From Desulfotalea sp. (GTDB taxonomy: Bacteria > Desulfobacterota > Desulfobulbia > Desulfobulbales > Desulfocapsaceae): a DNA stretch of 64,000 nucleotides. The notes beneath the pieces were generated by a model. That model searched no databases and had not been told where the DNA came from. It was given only the letters and a program-made list of their open reading frames with translations. Positions 24,520-33,785 of the stretch are shown here, one piece after another. Numbering within the stretch: position 1 is the first letter of the stretch; each line of letters begins with the position of its first letter. The stretch covers positions 21,211 to 85,210 of the forward strand of contig NVXR01000013.1 in the NCBI GenBank assembly GCA_002733995.1, written 5' to 3'. The translations under genes were made by a program, and so were the position numbers.

Positions 24520-24918
24520 ATGTTAGACGTTACAGCTGCAATCATCCACCGAGAAGGACAGATTCTTGTCGCACGCAGAAAAGCAGGCTCACACATGGCC
24601 GGCTACTGGGAATTTCCTGGTGGTAAAGTCGAGCCAGGCGAAAGCCCGGAGGAGTGTCTCTACAGAGAACTCAAAGAAGAACTGTGTATCGAAACAAAAA
24701 TTGGTTTGTTTTTCGGAGAATCCTGCTACGATTATGGCACAAAAGAAATCCGTTTACTGTGCTATGTCGTGGAGTACCTCAGCGGTACATTTACCTTAAA
24801 CGATCACGACGAGATCAGATGGTTGCAGACTCACCAGTTACTCGATCTCCGCTGGGCCCCTGCAGACTTACCACTTGTGGAAAAACTAGTAGACCAAGCC
24901 ATAGTAAACAAAAGATAA
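24520..24918 (+). CDS. MutT-like Nudix hydrolase (8-oxo-dGTP diphosphatase type)
   Basis: A 132-residue protein with a complete Nudix box, GGKVEPGESPEECLYRELKEEL. WEFPGGK precedes it, as in MutT, CtfA and NudG. It would hydrolyse oxidised nucleoside triphosphates to protect DNA. The N-terminus is VTAAIIHREGQILVARR, the MutT-type opening. The stand-alone gene has no strong ribosome-binding site. The subtype (8-oxo-dGTP versus CTP) is not decidable here. Confidence 0.87.
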   Translation: MLDVTAAIIHREGQILVARRKAGSHMAGYWEFPGGKVEPGESPEECLYRELKEELCIETKIGLFFGESCYDYGTKEIRLLCYVVEYLSGTFTLNDHDEIRWLQTHQLLDLRWAPADLPLVEKLVDQAIVNKR

Positions 24919-25035
24919 ACCGAGATAAGTACCTTGAAAATACCCGATACGTCGGCTCTACATAGCTAGTGTATCCTTGCGACAGTAAGATCTGATACCT
25001 TTCCCACAGTACCTATCAATAACCAGAGGTCCAGC

Positions 25036-25695
25036 ATGACACTGCTACCAGCAATAGAAACAGAAACCCATTCCAATCCAAGCGCCTCTGTAATCTGGCT
25101 CCATGGACTCGGTGCCGACGGCAACGACTTCGCCCCTATTGTTCCAGAACTCGGCCTACCAGATCACCTTGCAGTACGTTTCATCTTCCCCCACGCCCCT
25201 ACAATTGCCGTTACAGTAAATGGCGGCGCGGTTATGCCAGCGTGGTACGACATACTCGCAATGGACATAGACAGGCAGATCGACACCACAGGGTTGATCG
25301 AATCTTCCCAGCAAATCCGCAAATTCGTTGACCGTGAACTGGACCGTGGAATTGACAGCACAAAAATCATCATTGCAGGGTTCTCACAAGGTGGCGCTGT
25401 CGCCTACCACCTGGCCTTGAGTTACGACAAGCCACTGGCAGGCCTGCTCGCCATGTCCACCTACCTTGCAACGTCTGATATTGTCCAGTACAGTGATGCT
25501 AACAGAGCCATTCCCATAGAAATACACCATGGAACCTTTGACCCTGTTGTCCCCAAGCAACTTGCCGAACAAGCCATTTCTGCTTTGACGGCAAAGGGAT
25601 ATACACCGGAATATAAAAGCTATCCAATGGAACACTCCGTATGCCCCGAACAAATTGCCGATATATCAAGCTGGATGCAACAAGCTCTTCTTTGA
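25036..25695 (+). CDS. alpha/beta-hydrolase carboxylesterase/phospholipase (EstB-like)
   Basis: 219 residues. The oxyanion HGLGADGND motif, nucleophile elbow GFSQGGA, acid GTFDPVVP and base MEHSV form a complete triad in the order of the phospholipase/carboxylesterase family. It is a cytosolic esterase, probably of short-chain esters. An AGAGGT ribosome-binding site is five bases before the ATG. Confidence 0.9.
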   Translation: MTLLPAIETETHSNPSASVIWLHGLGADGNDFAPIVPELGLPDHLAVRFIFPHAPTIAVTVNGGAVMPAWYDILAMDIDRQIDTTGLIESSQQIRKFVDRELDRGIDSTKIIIAGFSQGGAVAYHLALSYDKPLAGLLAMSTYLATSDIVQYSDANRAIPIEIHHGTFDPVVPKQLAEQAISALTAKGYTPEYKSYPMEHSVCPEQIADISSWMQQALL

Positions 25696-25701
25696 TGTAA
25701 A

Positions 25702-25768
25702 GTTCGACTCTCATAAGCATTGCAGTAGCTGCGCCCTATCTTTTGCATAGTACAGCCAACAGTCGAAC
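25702..25768. repeat. inverted repeat flanking the gap before the DUF1992 gene
   Basis: GTTCGACT (25702-25709) and AGTCGAAC (25761-25768) are perfect reverse complements 51 bp apart, between the esterase and DUF1992 genes. This could be a stem-loop in the mRNA. Confidence 0.35.
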
Positions 25769-25792
25769 CTCCACACTCATCGGGGTATAACT

Positions 25793-26176
25793 ATGGATTC
25801 AATCGCCTTCATCGCTGAACAAAAGATACTCAAAGCCATGGAAGAAGGAGACCTTAACTCTCCAAAATGGAAAAACAAACCACTTCCACTCGATGATGAC
25901 CATCTGGTGCCAGAGGACTTAAAAATCGCCTACAAACTTCTTAAAAACAGTGGCTACCTACCAGCAGAAATCGTAGAACGTAAAGAGATAAGACAAATTG
26001 AAGACCTCATTGCCAGTACAGAAGACGAACATGAACGACTCAAACAGATGAGAAAGCTCAACGTTCTTCTGATGAAGGTAGATGAAAAGCGTACCTTTCG
26101 CTCAAACATTGCCAGTCAGGATGATTATTACCGCAGGGTGGTTGAAAAGATTTCTGTTAACACAAAAAAGACGTAA
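25793..26176 (+). CDS. DUF1992 (DnaJ-related) protein
   Basis: A 127-residue protein. DUF1992 features are AEQKILKAMEEGDL near the start, the conserved GxPL-type segment in a NKPLPLDDD variant, and YKLLKNSGYLPAEIVERKEI. The family occurs in DnaJ homologue C28 and in small bacterial proteins of unknown role. It is cytosolic and mostly helical. Confidence 0.85.
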   Translation: MDSIAFIAEQKILKAMEEGDLNSPKWKNKPLPLDDDHLVPEDLKIAYKLLKNSGYLPAEIVERKEIRQIEDLIASTEDEHERLKQMRKLNVLLMKVDEKRTFRSNIASQDDYYRRVVEKISVNTKKT

Positions 26177-26747
26177 CACAGCAGGGCTCGCGCCCCTAGG
26201 ATTGCCACCACACTGAATCATCCAGACAGGCCTTACCCCGTATTTCCCATGATACCTTGCCGTCTCACAACCATTCTAAACCCCACTCTACAATCAGGTT
26301 ACATCAGCCCTTGTTCCTGTACACTTGTACTGTAAATCCGTGCAACTATAGCATCGAAAGATACGAGTGATACTGGTAAACCCCACAATGGGCGCACGGG
26401 GAGTGGTGCTGAAGAATTGTATTTTTTCTTACAAAAGATACTTATCTTATTGCCATAGTAACCTAATCGTTCACCAACTGGGCTGCTGATAAATACAGAC
26501 CAAACGGAAACGTGAAAAATAATTCAAATACTCATTATTTGCAGAAAAATGGTTGAGTGGCCTCTAAGGCACTTAATATTTCAGCCATTTATGTCGAAAA
26601 GCTAAAAGATCTCACACAATATTTCCCATGGAAAATGACGTGGGAGATTTTCTCTGATAGAATTTAACTGAGTAGAAGGCCAAAACGGCAAATACAGGTC
26701 CTATTATGGACAAACTGGCGTCCTGACCCTTGTGGCAAAAGATATCT
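26177..26747 (+). other. 570-bp gap with an extended imperfect palindrome
   Basis: No gene is supported in this AT-rich gap. A 44-bp dyad (26606-26649) is centred on CATG at 26626-26629; 14 of 20 arm positions pair. It lies about 100 bp upstream of the zinc-ribbon gene and may be an operator or an mRNA stem. Confidence 0.4.
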
Positions 26748-27068
26748 ATGCGATTTTGTAAAGACTGCGGAACAGTTCTCAACCTCTTTGGTAATATGGA
26801 AAAAGAGCTCTGCTCCGCCTGCATTCAGCATAAGAAGAAGGCTGAGGTCATCCATGTACCGATTAAAAAAGAAATACCGACCGACCCCAACATACTTGAC
26901 GACACTACAATATCCTTTAAAAATGGCAAAATCATCCTTCGGTCAAAAGAAGGCTGGGAATTATGGAGTTGCAAGCAAAACGACATAACTGCGTTAAAAA
27001 CAATCCTCAATAAGGCAAAGCGCATATACGAAATTCGCCTTCGTCGGCAAAAATCATCCCAAAAATAA
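26748..27068 (+). CDS. small zinc-ribbon protein
   Basis: 106 residues from the ATG at 26748; an in-frame TTG at 26730 is the alternative. An N-terminal zinc ribbon (CKDCG and CSACI, 20 residues apart) precedes a basic C-terminal region ending in a KAKRIYEIRLRRQ helix. It is followed 75 bp later by a MinD-like ATPase gene. The function is unknown. The ribbon could bind nucleic acid or protein. Confidence 0.6.
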   Translation: MRFCKDCGTVLNLFGNMEKELCSACIQHKKKAEVIHVPIKKEIPTDPNILDDTTISFKNGKIILRSKEGWELWSCKQNDITALKTILNKAKRIYEIRLRRQKSSQK

Positions 27069-27143
27069 ATGGGGAGTAAGCACCTTACGCAGTACGGTTT
27101 TTTTTATGACTGAAACAATCTTTAAGGCACCAGATAGAATCAT

Positions 27144-28055
27144 ATGGCAATCAAAATTTCTATAGGCTCTGGCAAGGGCGGCGTAGGGAAAACCATGATC
27201 ATGGTAAACCTTGCCATGCAGCTTGCTGAAACTGGCAAAAAAGTATGCCTAATCGATCTTGATATCGGTGGAGCTGACGCCCATATACTCTTTGGTCTTT
27301 TTGAGCCACGAAGAACTCTCACCGACTTCATCACCCGAAAAGTAAATAATATCCAGGATGTAGCCCACACTTTTTATGCCCATCACGGTTTGCAACTTAT
27401 TGCAGGAACAGGAGATACCCTGCAGACATCAAATATGAATTACCAGGAGAAACTCCGTCTTCTAAGAGCCATAGACAATATCGATGCGGATATTGTCCTC
27501 CTTGATGTGGGTGCAGGAACAAGTTACCACGCATTAGATTTTTTCATGCACTCCGATATTCAGATCTGCGTCACTCTACCAGACCCCACCTCTATTATGG
27601 ACCTGTACAACTTTCTTCAACTCGCAACAATTAGAAAGATGCTGACCAGCTTTCTTTCTAAAAGTGATGTCGCAAGCATCCTGAAAACAACAAACTTTGG
27701 TTCCCTCGCTGAAGTCTTTGTACTAGCAGAACAGACAAGCCCAGGTGCGCAGGACCTGGCCCAAGAGGCCCTGAAATACTTCCACCCACTTCTTATTGTC
27801 AACCGAGACAGTGAAAATGGAAGATTAAACAAGGGAAAGTTGAAGCAGATGGTGCAAAAATATCTCGGCATAGACATTCCCGAACTTTGCGAAATTCCGG
27901 AAGACCCCCAGGTACAGATTGCCCTGAAAGCCTTCCTGCCCATATCGGAACTCTACCCAGACTCACCCTCTTCTCTTGCTATGCATAATGCCGCAGTTAA
28001 ACTAGCAAAACTTGTCGATTTATTCGCTATCCATAGCAACTCAAGTACTGCATAG
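27144..28055 (+). CDS. MinD/FlhG-like P-loop ATPase
   Basis: 303 residues. A deviant Walker A, SGKGGVGKT, is at residues 8-16. CLIDLDIGGADAH follows at the second motif and VLLDVGAGT at the Walker B. It lacks the ferredoxin insert of the genes at 1-1441. The central region (MHSDIQICVTLPDPTSIMD) is as in FlhG/MinD-type position ATPases. No flagellar gene is adjacent, so flagellar number control is only a guess. The gene stands downstream of the zinc-ribbon gene. Confidence 0.88.
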   Translation: MAIKISIGSGKGGVGKTMIMVNLAMQLAETGKKVCLIDLDIGGADAHILFGLFEPRRTLTDFITRKVNNIQDVAHTFYAHHGLQLIAGTGDTLQTSNMNYQEKLRLLRAIDNIDADIVLLDVGAGTSYHALDFFMHSDIQICVTLPDPTSIMDLYNFLQLATIRKMLTSFLSKSDVASILKTTNFGSLAEVFVLAEQTSPGAQDLAQEALKYFHPLLIVNRDSENGRLNKGKLKQMVQKYLGIDIPELCEIPEDPQVQIALKAFLPISELYPDSPSSLAMHNAAVKLAKLVDLFAIHSNSSTA

Positions 28056-28242
28056 ATCGTTTTTATCTGCCAATAAGTGCTGTCAACTAATGGTCGCAGC
28101 CTATTTGCAGTTCACAATTCCAGACTTTTGTTCCGGAAAGAAGGAATATTTCTTCCCGCACGCCCCGCTAACTCCGTAATACCGAACCCGCCAGAGTGGT
28201 GATTCCCGACATTTAGCTACAGGTATTAGTTAAACATATAAG

Positions 28243-28258
28243 TGGTACGCTTATTGCA
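28243..28258 (+). promoter_or_regulatory. sigma-54 (-24/-12) promoter of the PEP-CTERM gene
   Basis: TGGTACGCTTATTGCA has GG and GC exactly ten bases apart, with a consensus TGGYAC and TTGCA. The start codon is 51 bp downstream. PEP-CTERM genes in other bacteria often have -24/-12 promoters linked to the PrsK/PrsR system. No such regulator is in this window. Confidence 0.78.
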
Positions 28259-28308
28259 TCTGATCATTTAGTATAAAATCATCTCAATAAGAAAAGGATA
28301 CCAACAAT

Positions 28309-28902
28309 ATGAAATCATCTAACAAATTATTTTTTTTACTCAGTGCTTTAGCCATTTTTTTCTCAGCCCCAGCCTTCGCCCTACCTCTTGTAGGCACAAA
28401 TAGCATAAAGATGGAGAAAGATTGGACCGCACCATTCACCCTGACAGACTTAGCCACCGGAGAAAAATACCATTCTTTCTGCTTGGAAAGTCAGCAATAT
28501 TTCACCCCCGGCACCACCTATGATGTTACATTTGTAGGGGATTATGTGGAAGGAGAGAACAGTAACGACAAAGATTACCTTGGGGCAGAAACAAAATGGC
28601 TATATGCAGCCTTCGTCTCCAATATATTCAGCACGGTAACCAACGCAGGCTCACTCGTTCAAAAAGCCATTTGGCACCTAGAAGACGAGCGGAAGGGCTC
28701 TTTAAAGGCCTGGAATACATTGAAAGCTTTTAATTTTGATGATTCCGGCTGGAATGTGGTAGCCGTAAACATATCAAAGAATGGAAATGATAGACAAAGT
28801 CAGTTGATAGGTACAGCCCCTGTCCCCGAACCTGCTACACTTTTACTTTTTGGCGCGGGACTAATCGGACTCGTTGGGACAAGGGTTCGCCGCAAAAAAT
28901 AG
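28309..28902 (+). CDS. PEP-CTERM sorting-signal protein
   Basis: A 197-residue exported protein. A signal peptide (FFLLSALAIFFSAPAFA) is followed by a globular domain of no known family. The C-terminal sorting signal is VPEPATLLLFGAGLIGLVG followed by RVRRKK: the Pro-Glu-Pro box, a hydrophobic segment and a basic tail. An exosortase would cleave here and pass the protein to the surface or extracellular matrix. No exosortase is in the window. An AAGGA site lies upstream. Confidence 0.92.
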   Translation: MKSSNKLFFLLSALAIFFSAPAFALPLVGTNSIKMEKDWTAPFTLTDLATGEKYHSFCLESQQYFTPGTTYDVTFVGDYVEGENSNDKDYLGAETKWLYAAFVSNIFSTVTNAGSLVQKAIWHLEDERKGSLKAWNTLKAFNFDDSGWNVVAVNISKNGNDRQSQLIGTAPVPEPATLLLFGAGLIGLVGTRVRRKK

Positions 28903-28926
28903 AAATATCGTTCCAAGACACCTCCA

Positions 28927-28953
28927 CAAGCAGGGTCAAAATGGCCCTGCTTG
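28927..28953 (+). terminator. hairpin downstream of the PEP-CTERM gene
   Basis: CAAGCAGGG pairs perfectly with CCCTGCTTG around a nine-base loop, 25 bp after the stop. It is followed by C7 rather than T. The remaining gap to 29155 has no supported gene. Confidence 0.6.
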
Positions 28954-29154
28954 CCCCCCCTTACTCTCCCTCCGACTCAACACCAGATAGCTTCTTGAAC
29001 ACCTCAGCTCCGGAGATTGTGACCTGGATCAATTACCAGCCCATACTGCCAGAGCTTCACTGGAACGACCTTGTACCACTAATACCGCTTTTACAGCTAT
29101 TGAGCCTTTACCCCATAGTAGAACGCCAGTGCATTGACGGTTCTTCAACGAGGT

Positions 29155-29868
29155 TTAGGCACCATTATCAGTTGAATCCCAGGTGGTCTTTATGAGAAAG
29201 GCGGCAACGGGAAGATAGGCAGAGAGGGCAAGGGCCGCAACATTAGGAAAAATGATGCCCGTATCTGGCGCGTAAATCAGCAGATACGCAACAAGAAGCG
29301 GCACTTTATCAAGTTGAATAAAAGTAAAAAGGGCCAGCACAAACCGCCGCATAAGATCGGGATTCTGTTCGCTATTACCTTTTGATGCTTTGTAAAACAG
29401 ATAGCAAGAACCGCTGATCCCAATCAGAAAAATTATCGTTCCGATCAGTACTTCATCGCTCAAACCCGCGACATCAACACTAAGCCGTTTTTCATCGGAT
29501 GGAAACCAATACATGGAAGAGCCAAACAAACTGATCAAATACCCGCCAATACCACCGAGAAGATACTTAAAATGGAGGGACGAAACCTCTTCAGAAACAG
29601 CTGGCTTCGCTCTAAACAAAAATAACGCTACCACCATAGTGCAGAGAACAGCACCTAAGACGAAATAAGGCCAGGCAGGAACCTTATCGTAGATAGGGAA
29701 AAGCAGCCTGTCCTGATCAACAGGCAGGACAAACAAGACTCCGAAAAATATTGCCGACAAGGCTCCAAACCCCACGAGCATGGCCGTCATCAGACGAGTA
29801 AGTCCGCTGAGGTAACTCAATCCAGATACAAAGGAGGCAAAACCCGCTATAAATATTCTTACAATCAT
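29155..29868 (-). CDS. multi-pass membrane protein of unknown function
   Basis: 237 residues from the ATG at 29868, chosen because AGGA precedes it; the frame extends to 29949. Six to seven hydrophobic segments are seen, with short charged loops (RAKPAVSEEV, YKASKGNSEQN). There is no recognised family motif. It lies downstream of the LysE-type gene in the same direction (106-bp gap). Confidence 0.7.
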   Translation of the reverse strand: MIVRIFIAGFASFVSGLSYLSGLTRLMTAMLVGFGALSAIFFGVLFVLPVDQDRLLFPIYDKVPAWPYFVLGAVLCTMVVALFLFRAKPAVSEEVSSLHFKYLLGGIGGYLISLFGSSMYWFPSDEKRLSVDVAGLSDEVLIGTIIFLIGISGSCYLFYKASKGNSEQNPDLMRRFVLALFTFIQLDKVPLLVAYLLIYAPDTGIIFPNVAALALSAYLPVAAFLIKTTWDSTDNGA

Positions 29869-29974
29869 TATTCCTGCCACTCCATTACCGTTAAGATGTA
29901 ACTTCTTATCCAATGTAATAAGAGTAACTCTTATCCGCTTGCCAGGCAATTAAATCGTTAAAAAACCTGCTTTT

Positions 29975-30583
29975 TCAGGAGCATGTTAGATACACACCCA
30001 AAACAACAAGTACAACTCCGGACACTTTCTCGATGTAATGCAGCCCCTCTCCTAACTTATTTTTAATAATTTTTCGACTGAAGATATATACCACAAAACT
30101 ATCCCAAACAAAAACAACCAAGGCCATCCAACAACCGTACAACACCCTCGTTGCCAGTGGTGTTTGTGCAGATACCATGACTGAAAATATCGCCAGATAG
30201 AATATAGCATTTTTGGGATTTAAAATTCCGGACAGAAAGCCAAGAGTAAATTGTCTCACATAGCTTTTTTGGTGTATGTAACTGCTTCCGCCCTTTCCTT
30301 CTAAACCACGCATGGGTGCTCGCAGAAGCAAGACACCAACAAAAAGCAGATATGCCGCACCTAAATACTTTACTGCCATTGCCAGGAAAGGAATACCGCT
30401 GATAAGAGAAAGTCCCGTTATTGCAAGAATAAGGTACAATCCGTTGGCCACAGCAATCCCACAGCAGATGCTGATACAGTACCGTACAGGCAGTCGAAAA
30501 GAGGCCTGCATAATAAGAAAGAAATCGGGCCCGGGACTTAAAAGAGCCAGAAAGTGAACAGATGCAATAAGTATAAATTCCAT
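29975..30583 (-). CDS. LysE/RhtB-family amino-acid exporter
   Basis: 202 residues from the ATG at 30583, with AGGAG six bases before. The family opening LSPGPDFFLIMQ and FLSGILNPKNAIFYLAIFS are clear. There are six transmembrane helices. These proteins export amino acids or their analogues across the inner membrane. The AraC-type regulator gene 33 bp upstream in the same direction is a likely co-transcribed controller. Confidence 0.93.
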   Translation of the reverse strand: MEFILIASVHFLALLSPGPDFFLIMQASFRLPVRYCISICCGIAVANGLYLILAITGLSLISGIPFLAMAVKYLGAAYLLFVGVLLLRAPMRGLEGKGGSSYIHQKSYVRQFTLGFLSGILNPKNAIFYLAIFSVMVSAQTPLATRVLYGCWMALVVFVWDSFVVYIFSRKIIKNKLGEGLHYIEKVSGVVLVVLGVYLTCS

Positions 30584-30616
30584 AATCATCTCCTTTTTAG
30601 GGAGATAATAGTTTAA

Positions 30617-31438
30617 CTAACGAGGAACGTATTGTACAAAATTGACGCGATATTCCTGTGGGGTCACTGTTGTCATTGCCTTGAAATACCTGTGCAGGTG
30701 TGATTGGTCGTAAAAACCGCATTCAAGAGCGGTTTCTGCAATCCCCAGCCCCCGCTGCAGGTGGATTTTTGCCTGATCAATCCTGCAATTCATCCTGTAA
30801 ACATGCGGTGTCAAGCCTGTTGCCTTTTTAAAACTACGAAGAAGTGTATACGGGTTGACGCAAAGATCACCTGCCAAACTGTTGAGGGTCAGATCGCTCC
30901 TAAAATTAGACCCCAGTCTTTGTTTCAAATATTCAATTCCATCTGAGACCTCGCGCTGTATGGCCTCTGGCTGACAGGTCAGGGTAAATATTTTCGTTAT
31001 AAGCTCTACAAGTTGCTGTTCTTTTTTTAGCAGATGACATTCATTTGCCATGAGCAGCTGCATGGTCTCGATATACTGTTGATACATCTCCTCCCCATCC
31101 AGACGAATGCAAGTGACATCATTAAAGTTTGAGACATCCCATATTGCCCTTTGCACCTGCTCGCACCATGCAACATCTAGATACAACATATAGTAACTAC
31201 GCTCATTGCCACCAACGCTGTTACAGGAATGCATCGCTTCAGGATTTATAAGCGCCAGCGAACCCACTTTTAAACTGGCACATTTCCCACCCACAGTATA
31301 CAGCACCTCGCCACTCGCCACTGCGCCAACACTAAAGGTCTTATGCATATGCGGTTTAAAATATCGCACACTACTTTTTGAATATCTACATTCGGCAAAA
31401 GGCAACCGCGTATCTTTAACAAACTTCTCTTTGCTCAT
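30617..31438 (-). CDS. AraC-family regulator with N-terminal cupin
   Basis: 273 residues. The N-terminal cupin sensor contains FKPHMHKTFSVGAVASGEV. The C-terminal double HTH includes SLAGDLCVNPYTLLRSFKKA and ALECGFYDQSHLHRYFK. It is located directly upstream of the LysE-type exporter gene, as is common in many proteobacteria. Ligand unknown. Confidence 0.92.
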   Translation of the reverse strand: MSKEKFVKDTRLPFAECRYSKSSVRYFKPHMHKTFSVGAVASGEVLYTVGGKCASLKVGSLALINPEAMHSCNSVGGNERSYYMLYLDVAWCEQVQRAIWDVSNFNDVTCIRLDGEEMYQQYIETMQLLMANECHLLKKEQQLVELITKIFTLTCQPEAIQREVSDGIEYLKQRLGSNFRSDLTLNSLAGDLCVNPYTLLRSFKKATGLTPHVYRMNCRIDQAKIHLQRGLGIAETALECGFYDQSHLHRYFKAMTTVTPQEYRVNFVQYVPR

Positions 31439-31759
31439 AATTCTGACTATAACTCACTATACCGCTTCATTATGACGACATCCGTCCGTGAAAAGTCGCT
31501 TTTTGTGGCTGCAAATGGACAGGACATCTATCCACCCTACCATACTCCCAATCGCAGTCTGTCACCCGGAGAAGCCTCCTCTGCCCCACACCTCTTCAAC
31601 CATTGTAGATCTCTTACGAGACGGAGGTACATCTGCTTCTTGTGGCCTGTAGTCCAATCCACAGATTCCGTTGCGATGTAACATCGAACAATACAGTATT
31701 AATGCAGAATCTATCGACACCTTTATGTAATTTTATCCATCCTTGCACCACGTTGTAGG
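31439..31759. other. gene-free 321-bp gap
   Basis: This is the divergent region between the AraC-type gene and selO. No gene, terminator or clear promoter is supported. Confidence 0.4.
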
Positions 31760-33436
31760 ATGCTTAGATTGGCTAAAGGAGCAGTTGAACTTTCCAATAT
31801 GAAAAATTCATCTTACAGGTTGTATATGAATAGAGTAGCCCTAAAAAACGAGTTAGACTCACTCCACTTTGATAATAGTTTCATCCGCAAACTCCCGGGA
31901 GACTTGCAGGCAGACAACTTTATAAGACAGGTCCAACATGCCTGTTACTCAAAAATTAGGCCGACGCCGGTGGCAAACCCGCAACTTGTTGCCTACAGCC
32001 GAGAAGTTGCGGGCGAACTCGGTCTCCCCGAGTCCAGTTGTAACTCAGAGCTATTCACCATGGTCTTTGGTGGTAATTCACTCCTTAAAGGCATGGAACC
32101 GTATTCCATGTGCTACGGGGGGCACCAGTTTGGTAACTGGGCCGGTCAGTTAGGCGATGGCCGAGCCATTAACCTTGGCGAGGTTATTACCAAGAGTGGC
32201 GGTAGACAGATATTACAATTAAAAGGCGCCGGCCCCACACCATACTCCAGAAGCGCCGACGGCCTGGCGGTATTGCGTTCATCTGTTCGAGAATTCCTCT
32301 GCAGTGAAGCAATGTTTCATTTGGGTATTCCCACCACCAGGGCTCTGTCACTTATAACGACAGGAGAATCGGTACTCAGAGATATGTTTTATGATGGCCA
32401 CCCAAAGAATGAACCAGGGGCAGTGGTATGTCGCGTCGCACCGTCGTTTCTCCGCTTTGGCAATTTTGAAATACTCGCGACCAGACAAGAACTCTCTTTA
32501 CTCAAACAACTGGTTGACTACACCATAACCACAGACTTCCCCCACCTTGGTCCCCCTTCAAAAGCAGTATACCTCAACTGGTTTCAGGAGGTCTGCAACA
32601 CCACGTTGAATATGATTCTCCACTGGATGCGCGTTGGATTTGTCCATGGAGTAATGAACACCGACAATATGTCCATTCTTGGTATCACAATTGATTACGG
32701 CCCATATGGTTGGCTTGAAGGCTACGAACCGAACTGGACCCCAAACACCACCGATGCCCAAGGGAAACGATACAGCTACAGTAACCAGCCCCATATGGCC
32801 CAGTGGAACCTGTTACAGCTTGCCAACAGCATATATCCAATCCTTCAAGATAAAGAAGCAATCGAGGAGATACTTCAATCTTACTCAACACAGTTTCAAA
32901 CGGGATGGAACAAGATGATGGCGGACAAACTTGGACTAGCCACATTTACAGGAATTACCGATGACACACTCATAGGTGATCTGATCGATCTGTTACAAGA
33001 AGTAGAAACGGACATGACGATATTTTTCCGCAATCTCAGTTCACTCTCCCTCGATAGCAGTGGCATGGATGTTAAAACAGCAGACCATCCTCTTTATGAG
33101 GCCTATTACAGTCCAGAGCAAAGAAGCGATGCGTATTGCATTAGAATGAACAACTGGCTTCTTGCCTATAAAAACCGCTTAAAAGGTGAACAGATACTAC
33201 CTGAATTACGCCAACAGAAAATGAACCGGGTCAACCCTAAATACGTGCTGCGAAACTATCTGGCACAACTGGCAATCGACCGGGCAGAAACGGGAGACAA
33301 TTCTCTGGTACAAGAACTCCTTGAGGTGCTGCGCAATCCCTACGATGAGCAACTGAACAACAAGAGGTATGCAGAAAAACGACCAGAATGGGCAAGAAAC
33401 AAACCTGGCTGTTCAATGCTTTCCTGTAGTTCGTAA
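31760..33436 (+). CDS. selO: SelO/YdiU-family pseudokinase, protein AMPylase
   Basis: Up to 558 residues. The start is uncertain: ATGs at 31760, 31799 and 31829 are in frame, and none has an ideal ribosome-binding site. SelO signatures are YSMCYGGHQFGNWAGQLGDG, LKGAGPTPYSR, HGVMNTDNMS and DYGPYGWLE. The nucleotide is bound upside down, and the family transfers AMP to Ser/Thr/Tyr of targets during oxidative stress. The C-terminus, KPGCSMLSCSS, keeps the cysteine motif at which eukaryotic SelO carries selenocysteine. Confidence 0.95.
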   Translation: MLRLAKGAVELSNMKNSSYRLYMNRVALKNELDSLHFDNSFIRKLPGDLQADNFIRQVQHACYSKIRPTPVANPQLVAYSREVAGELGLPESSCNSELFTMVFGGNSLLKGMEPYSMCYGGHQFGNWAGQLGDGRAINLGEVITKSGGRQILQLKGAGPTPYSRSADGLAVLRSSVREFLCSEAMFHLGIPTTRALSLITTGESVLRDMFYDGHPKNEPGAVVCRVAPSFLRFGNFEILATRQELSLLKQLVDYTITTDFPHLGPPSKAVYLNWFQEVCNTTLNMILHWMRVGFVHGVMNTDNMSILGITIDYGPYGWLEGYEPNWTPNTTDAQGKRYSYSNQPHMAQWNLLQLANSIYPILQDKEAIEEILQSYSTQFQTGWNKMMADKLGLATFTGITDDTLIGDLIDLLQEVETDMTIFFRNLSSLSLDSSGMDVKTADHPLYEAYYSPEQRSDAYCIRMNNWLLAYKNRLKGEQILPELRQQKMNRVNPKYVLRNYLAQLAIDRAETGDNSLVQELLEVLRNPYDEQLNNKRYAEKRPEWARNKPGCSMLSCSS

Positions 33437-33716
33437 AACACTACAAGCAGTATCAACCTTTGCCAAAATGCCAATAAAATCGGCACAATATCGCCTAAAT
33501 ATTGATGAAGATTATGACTTTTTTCTACTTTCATAAAAGAGCAAAAATCGTGGTAACGACTTGGTAATATTCCAACTACGGCAATTGAGAACTTCGTAGA
33601 TAACGCGCTCATACTGCAACACCCCACGTGGGGGGGGGAGTTACGCCAACTCAAGACAGTACAGGCGGAAAACTAACCTTTATGAGACGGGCACCTGACA
33701 AAAAGATATACGCACA
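33437..33716 (+). other. 280-bp gap with a palindrome and G-run
   Basis: No gene is supported. CCCCACGTGGGG (33622-33633) is a perfect palindrome that runs into a nine-G tract (33630-33638). Similar hairpin-plus-G-run structures occur at 57147-57168, and there is a G9 at 3117-3125. Confidence 0.45.
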
Positions 33717-33747
33717 ATGGGCCGCTTCCATGCTGGAAGCGGCCCAT
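33717..33747 (-). terminator. terminator-like hairpin downstream of the HAO-like gene
   Basis: ATGGGCCGCTTCC pairs perfectly with GGAAGCGGCCCAT around a five-base loop, 39 bp after the minus-strand stop. It is very stable but has no T-run. Confidence 0.7.
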
Positions 33748-33785
33748 CAACTGACGTACGAAACAACTCAATCTCTACAAGTAGC

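Noticed and set aside
28941..29195. 84-codon plus-strand frame after the PEP-CTERM gene
   Set aside because: It starts inside the terminator-like hairpin and has no ribosome-binding site.
31472..31681. 69-codon plus-strand frame upstream of selO
   Set aside because: No ribosome-binding site and low-complexity composition; treated as a chance frame in a promoter gap.
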